Shown piece by piece: positions 5,301 to 10,249 of a stretch of DNA of 10,249 bases. Location: NCBI GenBank assembly GCA_900550625.1, contig URSW01000041.1, forward strand, positions 1-10,249, read 5' to 3'. The notes below the pieces were generated by a model. That model did no database searches. It saw only the letters and a list, made by a program, of their open reading frames with translations, and was not told the DNA's origin. The translations under genes and the position numbers were made by a program. This DNA comes from an uncultured Eubacteriales bacterium. Its GTDB lineage: Bacteria > Bacillota > Clostridia > Oscillospirales > CAG-272. Each line of letters begins with the position of its first letter. The stretch's first letter is position 1.

Positions 5301-7004
5301 ATGAAATTTTGCGAAATGCCCTATACCAGACCCGATATCGATGAAACTAAGAAAAGCTTCGACAGCCTCACCGAGCGCCTTGCTTCGGCGAAAAGCTACG
5401 CGGATGCCAAAGAGGTATTCCTCGAGGAGCAGAAGCTCGAAAAACATATCGACACCCTTGTAAACCTCGTTTCCATACGTCATTCCGTGAATACGCGGGA
5501 TAAGTTCTACGATGAGGAAAAGAATTTCTGGAACGGAGCAATGCCCGAGCTTCAGGAGTATATGCAGAAGTGGACCGGGGCTATGCTTGCAACACCGTTC
5601 CGCGAAGATTTCTCGGCTGAATACGGCGATCTCATGTTCGTGAATGCCGAGATAAGCCTCAAGGCATTCTCTCCCGAGATAATCCCCGAGCTTCAGCGCG
5701 AGAACGAACTCGTTCAGGAGTACGAAAAGCTCCTCGCGTCCGCGCAGATACCGTTTGAAGGCGGAGCTTACACTCTGTCTCAGCTCTCGCCCTTCAAGAC
5801 CGGCGCGGACGACAAGCGCCGCCTTGCCGCATGGAAGGCGGAGGGTCGGTGGTATAAGGAGCACGGCGGAAAGCTTGACTCGATATACGACGAGCTCGTG
5901 CATCTTCGCGACAAGATGGGCAAAAAGCTCGGCTACGGCGGATACACCAAGCTCGGCTACTACCGCATGATGCGCAATTGCTACGGGAAGGACGACGTGG
6001 AGAAATTCCGCGCCGCCGTTTGCAAGTACCTCGTTCCCGTCGCGGATAAGATCTACCGCGCACAGGCGCAGCGCCTCGGCAAGAGCTATCCGATGAGCTT
6101 TGCCGACAATGCGCTCGAATTCCGCAGCGGAAATCCCCGTCCGGCGGGCGACGCCGATGAGATTCTCGCTCAGGGACTCAAATTTTATACAGATCTTTCG
6201 CCAGAGACGGAAAAGTTCTTCCGCGCGATGCTTGACGGCGGACTTATGGACGTTCTTTCGACCGAGGGCAAGGAAGCGGGCGGCTACTGCACCGGAATTC
6301 TCGATTACGGAGTGCCGTTCATATTTGCAAACTTTAACGGAACGCAGCACGATGTCGAGGTCATAACCCATGAGGCGGGTCATGCGTTCGCCTGCTACAC
6401 GAACCGAGACCGCGTCCCGATCGAGAGTATCTGGCCGAGCCTCGAGGCATGCGAGGTTCACTCAATGAGTATGGAATTCTTTGCATGGCGCAATGCCGAA
6501 GGATTCTTCGGCTCCGATGCGCGCAAATTCCGCTACAGCCATCTGTCCGGTGCGCTTACATTTATCCCCTACGGAACCATGGTCGATCACTTCCAGCACA
6601 AGGTGTATGAGAAGCCGGATATGACGCCGGCTCAGCGCCATGCCGTATGGAAGGAGCTTCTCGGCATCTATATGCCGTGGGTGAAGCTTGACGGCGATAT
6701 CCCGTTCTACGCCGACGGCGAGGGATGGCAGCGTCAGACACATATTTACGTGAACCCGTTCTATTACATAGATTACTGCCTTGCGCAGACCGTTGCACTT
6801 GAATTCTGGAATATGCTTCAGAAGGATCGCGACGACGCATGGAAGCACTACATGGCGTATACCGTTCAGGGCGGAAGCCGCACCTTCACAAAGCTTCTCG
6901 AGAATGCGGGACTTGAAAGTCCGTTTGACGAGAACTGCCTGCGCGGCGTCTGCGAGACTGCCTCCGCGTGGCTCGACGCTTACGACCTGACGGGTATCTC
7001 CTGA
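5301..7004 (+). CDS. pepF: M3-family oligoendopeptidase (PepF-like)
   Basis: This is a zinc metallopeptidase of the thimet/oligoendopeptidase F family, which cuts short peptides inside the cytoplasm. The 567 residues have the family's usual length and all-helical look. The active site is HEAGH (357-361: zinc ligands His357 and His361, catalytic Glu358). The third ligand is Glu385 in EVHSMSME, 24 residues later as expected. The substrate-side segment HIYVNPFYYIDY (481-492) is also typical. There is no signal peptide or membrane helix. The frame is open upstream to 5031, but those 90 codons are rich in Arg, Cys and His. I chose the ATG at 5301, which has GGAGG six bases before it and starts the recognisable MPYTRPD sequence. 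It is the first gene after the promoter at 4988-5016 and is followed after one base by a membrane-protein gene. A link with the peptide-binding lipoprotein downstream is plausible but unproven. Confidence 0.9.
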   Translation: MKFCEMPYTRPDIDETKKSFDSLTERLASAKSYADAKEVFLEEQKLEKHIDTLVNLVSIRHSVNTRDKFYDEEKNFWNGAMPELQEYMQKWTGAMLATPFREDFSAEYGDLMFVNAEISLKAFSPEIIPELQRENELVQEYEKLLASAQIPFEGGAYTLSQLSPFKTGADDKRRLAAWKAEGRWYKEHGGKLDSIYDELVHLRDKMGKKLGYGGYTKLGYYRMMRNCYGKDDVEKFRAAVCKYLVPVADKIYRAQAQRLGKSYPMSFADNALEFRSGNPRPAGDADEILAQGLKFYTDLSPETEKFFRAMLDGGLMDVLSTEGKEAGGYCTGILDYGVPFIFANFNGTQHDVEVITHEAGHAFACYTNRDRVPIESIWPSLEACEVHSMSMEFFAWRNAEGFFGSDARKFRYSHLSGALTFIPYGTMVDHFQHKVYEKPDMTPAQRHAVWKELLGIYMPWVKLDGDIPFYADGEGWQRQTHIYVNPFYYIDYCLAQTVALEFWNMLQKDRDDAWKHYMAYTVQGGSRTFTKLLENAGLESPFDENCLRGVCETASAWLDAYDLTGIS

Positions 7005-7005
7005 C

Positions 7006-7587
7006 ATGTCCGACCGCAGGAAAGGACGCGGGAGACGCTCCCGACTCGGAAATTTCCGACAGGGCGCGGACGGAAAATATGTTTACGCCGGTGCGCATTA
7101 CGTCTGTCGATCCGACCGTCCGTTCGGGCGGTATCTCGCGTATGTCTGGATCGCGTCGGCGATATCCTTTCTGTCGGCGGTCGCCGGCGGATGTATCGGC
7201 GTGCCGGGAATGCGCGGATGCGCGTACCTTATAATCCCGTATCTTGTCGAGCTTGCGCTTGCGGGAAGCATCGTGTGGGCATCATTCCGCCTGAGCGAAG
7301 GCGGCGCACGTCTGCGCGATTACGAATACCGCAGTGCGGTCGAGTCCGTGCCGAGAAGGTGTATCGCATTTCTTGTGCTTGCCGCAGTCGGCGCACTGTC
7401 CGAGACCGTGTACCTGATCCTGTCGGGGAACGAAGGCAGAGTTATATCGGCGATCCTTTTCTTCGTTCTGAAGGCGCTCGAAATACTGTCTGCGCTTGCG
7501 CTGAGAGACATTGTTCGGAAAACGCAGTGGGAAAGAGAAGCGCCGCGCAGCCTCTGCTCGGATGACGAATCCCGCACGAAAAAATGA
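7006..7587 (+). CDS. Hypothetical membrane protein with four predicted helices
   Basis: I do not recognise a family. The 193 residues begin with a basic, soluble stretch (RRKGRGRRSR, then KYVYAGAHYV). Four hydrophobic segments follow at about 42-64, 72-93, 117-138 and 145-167, with a charged C-terminal tail (QWEREAP to the end). Two helical hairpins with both ends in the cytoplasm fit the positive-inside pattern. No catalytic motif, cysteine pair or nucleotide-binding site is visible. The ATG comes one base after the peptidase TGA and lacks a good ribosome binding site, so its translation probably depends on ribosomes finishing the peptidase gene. That places it in the same transcript and suggests a shared role, perhaps in the membrane near peptide handling, but this is inference. 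Codon use looks like its neighbours. Confidence 0.72.
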   Translation: MSDRRKGRGRRSRLGNFRQGADGKYVYAGAHYVCRSDRPFGRYLAYVWIASAISFLSAVAGGCIGVPGMRGCAYLIIPYLVELALAGSIVWASFRLSEGGARLRDYEYRSAVESVPRRCIAFLVLAAVGALSETVYLILSGNEGRVISAILFFVLKALEILSALALRDIVRKTQWEREAPRSLCSDDESRTKK

Positions 7588-7811
7588 AAATCTGCGATTT
7601 TCGCACAAATGCTTCTTGGAAAAGTCCCCGGATGATGAACGGCGGTGCTGCACGCGACCGCTTCGTGATGCGATCGGATCGCATCTCCGCACGTCCCGGA
7701 TGTCACGGAGAATCGGCATTCAGATGCCGAGTCCGCCTCGGGCGGACACTGAAAATGTGCCACACGGATAACATCCGTTTAAGCAAAAAATAAAAAAAGG
7801 AGTATGTATCC
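7588..7811 (+). other. Intergenic cluster of consecutive hairpins before the lipoprotein gene
   Basis: The 224-bp gap holds five inverted repeats in a row: GATGCGATC/GATCGCATC (7667-7685), TCTCCG/CGGAGA (7684-7711), TCGGCAT/ATGCCGA (7713-7730), GTCCGCC/GGCGGAC (7731-7747) and ACGGAT/ATCCGT (7764-7778). The third and fourth abut with no base between them. Near 7586-7605 two alternative small stems overlap. None is followed by a T-run and I find no convincing -35/-10 pair. The lipoprotein may therefore be expressed by read-through and then processed here, or from a promoter I cannot recognise. An AAGGAG ribosome binding site follows at 7797-7802. Confidence 0.45.
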
Positions 7812-10133
7812 ATGAAAAGAACACTCGCATTGCTTCTTGCTGCAATCATGTGTCTCGGAATGTTCGCCGGCTGCAAAGGCAACGGCGACAAGGATCCCGC
7901 AAGCACCGATAACGGTACGGGAACCACGGCACCTGTAGAACAGCGTGAGCAGAATCTTACCCCGTTGGTTGTCGGTTATTCCGCATTCAACGAAAAGTTT
8001 TCTCCCTTCTTTGCGGAGAGCGCTTATGACCAGGACGTTATGGAGCTGACCCAGATCGGTCTTCTCGGAAATGACCGTCAGGGCGCTATCATCATGAAAG
8101 GCATCGAAGGCGAGACCAGGGAGTACAACGGTCACTCCTATACCTATACCGGTGCATCCGACTGCAAGATCACCGAGAACACCGACGGAACCGTTACATA
8201 CGCTTTCAAGCTCCGTGAGGGAATGACCTTCTCCGACGGCAAGCCTGTTACCGTTGATGACGTAATCTTCAGCATGTACGTACTTTGCGATCCTACCTAC
8301 GACGGCAGCTCCACTCTGTTTGCTGTTCCGATCAAGGGCATGGATGAGTACCGTGCAGGTATGACCACTCTTTCGAAGTACTTCCCGATGGTCGGCAGAG
8401 ACAAGGCTGATCTCTCCATCGTTACCGCTGAGCAGCAGACTGCTTTCTGGAAGGCATTCGACGAGGGTCTCGTTCCCTTCGCTCAGGCTATCGTTGACTA
8501 CTGTGTAGAAGCCGGTGCCAATGAAGCGGGCGACATTGCCGGTGCAGCAGCTAACTGGGGATTTGACGGTCTCAAGGAAGACGCTACCGTTGAAGACTTC
8601 GCAATGGCTATCGGTGAGAAGTACAGCTGGGTATTCTCCGCTATGGAGGCTGAGACCGCAGGCGTAGTTCTCTCCGAGGTTATGGACAAGGAAGTTTATA
8701 ACAACTATCCTACCACCGCTGTAAAATACGGTGATTCCGCAGCAAGCATTTCCGGTATCGAGAAGCAGGATGACTACAACATGACTGTTACTCTTACCCA
8801 GGTTGACGCTACCGCTATCTATCAGCTCGGCGTTACCGTCGCTCCCATGCACTACTACGGCGACGAGGCTCAGTTCGACTATGCGAACAACAAGTTCGGA
8901 TTCCCGAAGGGCGACCTCAGCGTTGTCCGTACAAAGACCACCACTCCTATGGGCGCAGGTCCTTACAAGTTTATCAAGTATGAGAACGGTGTTGTTTCCT
9001 TCGAGTCCAACGACACTTACTACAAGGGCAGACCCGTTTCCAAGTATATAAACTTCAAAGAGTGCATCTCCGATGACGATAAGCTCAACGGTGTTACCAC
9101 CGGTACTATCGACATCACCGATCCCGCATTCTCCGGAGATACCGTTGAAGCTGTAGAAAAAGAAAACAGCAACAAGAGCCTCACCGGCGACAAGATCACC
9201 ACCAGCACCGTTGATAACCTCGGTTACGGTTATCTCGGAATGAGCGCAAACCGCATCAACGTAGCCGGCAAGCCCGGAAGCGATGCTTCCAAGTATCTCC
9301 GCAAGGCTCTTGCAACCGTACTCGCGGTTTACCGTGACGTTGCTGTTGAGTCTTACTACGGTGAGAGAGCAAGCGTTATCAACTATCCTATCTCCAACAC
9401 CTCCTGGGCAGCTCCTCAGCCGACCGATGACGGCTACAAGGTTGCATTCTCCGTTGATGCTGACGGAAAGGATATCTACACCTCCGGCATGACCGCAGAG
9501 CAGAAGTACGACGCAGCTCTCAAGGCAGCTCTCGGATTCTTCGAGAAGGCAGGCTACACCGTTACCGACGGTAAGCTTACCGCTGCTCCCGAAGGCGCAA
9601 AGCTTGAGTACGAAGTACAGATCCCCGCAGACGGTAAGGGTAACCACCCGTCATTCATGATGCTCACCGAGGCTGAAAAGGCATTCGCTAAGATCGGCAT
9701 GAAGCTTATCGTCACCGACCTTACCGACTCCAGCCAGCTTTGGACGGACATCGAGGCTGAGAACGTTGATATGTGGTGCGCTGCATGGCAGGCAACTATC
9801 GATCCCGATATGTACCAGATCTACTACGCAGACGTTGCAAACAACGGCGCAGCAGCCGGCGGTTCCAACTACATGTACGATATCGCCGACGCAGAGCTTG
9901 ATAAGCTCGTCATGGACGCTCGCAAGAGCCTCGATCAGAACTACCGCAAGACCGTATACAAGGCTTGCCTCGACATCGTTGTCGATTGGGCAGTTGAAGT
10001 ACCTGTATATCAGCGTCAGAACGCGATCATCTTCTCGACCGAGCGTGTTGACATCAGCTCCGTTACTCCCGACATCACGACCTTCTACGGCTGGGATGCT
10101 GAGATCGAGAACGTACAGGCAAAAGCAAAATAA
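7812..10133 (+). CDS. Family 5 extracellular solute-binding lipoprotein (peptide ABC importer)
   Basis: This is a surface lipoprotein that captures peptides or similar solutes for an ABC importer of the Opp/Dpp/nickel class. Residues 1-21 form a lipoprotein signal (basic start, LALLLAAIMCLGM core, lipobox FAGC with Cys21), then a flexible Gly/Thr/Asp-rich linker to about 45. Family 5 features follow: FKLREGMTFSDGKPVTVDDVIFS (about 132-154), GAGPYKF (381-387), and late DMWCAAW then DPDMYQIYY (about 653-670). At 773 residues it is much longer than the usual 500-600. About 130 residues (181-312), largely helical-looking, separate GMDEY from the strand ISGIEKQDDYNMTVTL, where OppA has only a few dozen. 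Codons favour GTT, GCT, ACC and CGT, unlike neighbouring genes, which suggests high expression. AAGGAG lies nine bases before the start. Permease and ATPase genes are not in the window and would be expected beyond 10249 or elsewhere. Confidence 0.9.
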   Translation: MKRTLALLLAAIMCLGMFAGCKGNGDKDPASTDNGTGTTAPVEQREQNLTPLVVGYSAFNEKFSPFFAESAYDQDVMELTQIGLLGNDRQGAIIMKGIEGETREYNGHSYTYTGASDCKITENTDGTVTYAFKLREGMTFSDGKPVTVDDVIFSMYVLCDPTYDGSSTLFAVPIKGMDEYRAGMTTLSKYFPMVGRDKADLSIVTAEQQTAFWKAFDEGLVPFAQAIVDYCVEAGANEAGDIAGAAANWGFDGLKEDATVEDFAMAIGEKYSWVFSAMEAETAGVVLSEVMDKEVYNNYPTTAVKYGDSAASISGIEKQDDYNMTVTLTQVDATAIYQLGVTVAPMHYYGDEAQFDYANNKFGFPKGDLSVVRTKTTTPMGAGPYKFIKYENGVVSFESNDTYYKGRPVSKYINFKECISDDDKLNGVTTGTIDITDPAFSGDTVEAVEKENSNKSLTGDKITTSTVDNLGYGYLGMSANRINVAGKPGSDASKYLRKALATVLAVYRDVAVESYYGERASVINYPISNTSWAAPQPTDDGYKVAFSVDADGKDIYTSGMTAEQKYDAALKAALGFFEKAGYTVTDGKLTAAPEGAKLEYEVQIPADGKGNHPSFMMLTEAEKAFAKIGMKLIVTDLTDSSQLWTDIEAENVDMWCAAWQATIDPDMYQIYYADVANNGAAAGGSNYMYDIADAELDKLVMDARKSLDQNYRKTVYKACLDIVVDWAVEVPVYQRQNAIIFSTERVDISSVTPDITTFYGWDAEIENVQAKAK

Positions 10134-10163
10134 TCATCTCGGATTTATCTGAATCTGATATCT

Positions 10164-10238
10164 GAGGTAACACCGCACAATTAAAGGCGATTGCCCCGAC
10201 GGCGCACTCGCACCGTCGGAATTGTGCGGTATTGCCTT
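10164..10238. repeat. Large near-perfect inverted repeat after the lipoprotein gene
   Basis: An 11-bp perfect stem ACCGCACAATT/AATTGTGCGGT (10172-10182 with 10220-10230) extends outward through one C-A mismatch by seven more pairs, two of them G-U (10164-10170 with 10232-10238). Inside lie a short GGC-GATT-GCC hairpin (10186-10195) and a 7-bp stem CCGACGG/CCGTCGG (10196-10219), giving a branched shape. No T-run follows, so it is not a standard terminator. It may be a REP- or MITE-like repeat, or a hairpin that protects the lipoprotein mRNA from 3' decay ahead of permease genes. Three ATCTGA copies precede it (10147-10165). Confidence 0.55.
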
Positions 10239-10249
10239 AATAGTCGAAA

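Noticed and set aside
4992..6461. A 489-codon minus-strand frame opposite the M3 peptidase
   Set aside because: Same register effect. It also runs across the rightward promoter and leader, and has no family features.
7779..9647. A 622-codon open frame on the minus strand, opposite the lipoprotein gene
   Set aside because: It is in exact codon register with the real gene, so its stops could only come from TTA, CTA or TCA codons, which this gene hardly uses. Its sequence matches no family I know, while the plus strand is a clear family 5 protein.
1..10249. CRISPR array, tRNA/rRNA genes, transposases, toxin-antitoxin or phage genes
   Set aside because: I saw no regularly spaced repeats, tRNA-like cloverleaf or recognisable mobile or defence proteins in any frame.

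Overview
The window looks like a piece of a Bacillota (Clostridia) chromosome, probably an uncultured gut member of the Oscillospirales or Christensenellales. The grounds are moderate-to-high GC with strong AAGGAG/GGAGG ribosome binding sites, sigma-A type promoters, a lipoprotein-anchored family 5 solute-binding protein, a PepF-like M3 peptidase and a clostridial-looking O-acetylhomoserine sulfhydrylase. The placement rests on gene style and composition only. There is no phage, transposase, CRISPR, tRNA or rRNA.

Left edge (1-787): the 3' end of a galactokinase gene (+) runs into a 363-bp gene-free region rich in hairpins. One of these is a strong intrinsic terminator for the opposite strand.

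Minus-strand operon (4720 down to 788): a sigma-A promoter at 4691-4719 drives an ABC half-exporter, then an O-acetylhomoserine sulfhydrylase (metY type), then a small SGNH/GDSL esterase. The genes are 46 and 22 bp apart. Transcription most likely ends at the hairpin plus U-tract at 518-554.

Divergent control region (about 4567-5300): two back-to-back promoters flank an AT-rich stretch. It holds a perfect 24-bp palindrome, a second near-palindrome overlapping the right-hand -35 box, spaced A-tracts and overlapping stems. The rightward promoter is followed by an apparent leader of about 278 nt with stable hairpins.

Plus-strand group (5301-10133): an M3-family oligoendopeptidase (PepF-like) is followed after one base by an unrecognised four-helix membrane protein. 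After 224 bp of tandem hairpins comes a long (773 aa) peptide/solute-binding lipoprotein with an enlarged N-terminal lobe. Peptide capture outside and peptide cleavage inside would make a sensible pair, but the matching permease and ATPase genes are not in the window. The window ends in a roughly 75-nt near-perfect inverted repeat just after the lipoprotein gene.

The enzymes are familiar. I see no clear new defence or biosynthetic system. The least explained parts are the non-coding ones: the divergent palindromes, the long leader, the hairpin cluster before the lipoprotein gene and the terminal inverted repeat. The four-helix membrane protein and the composition break inside galK are also unexplained.
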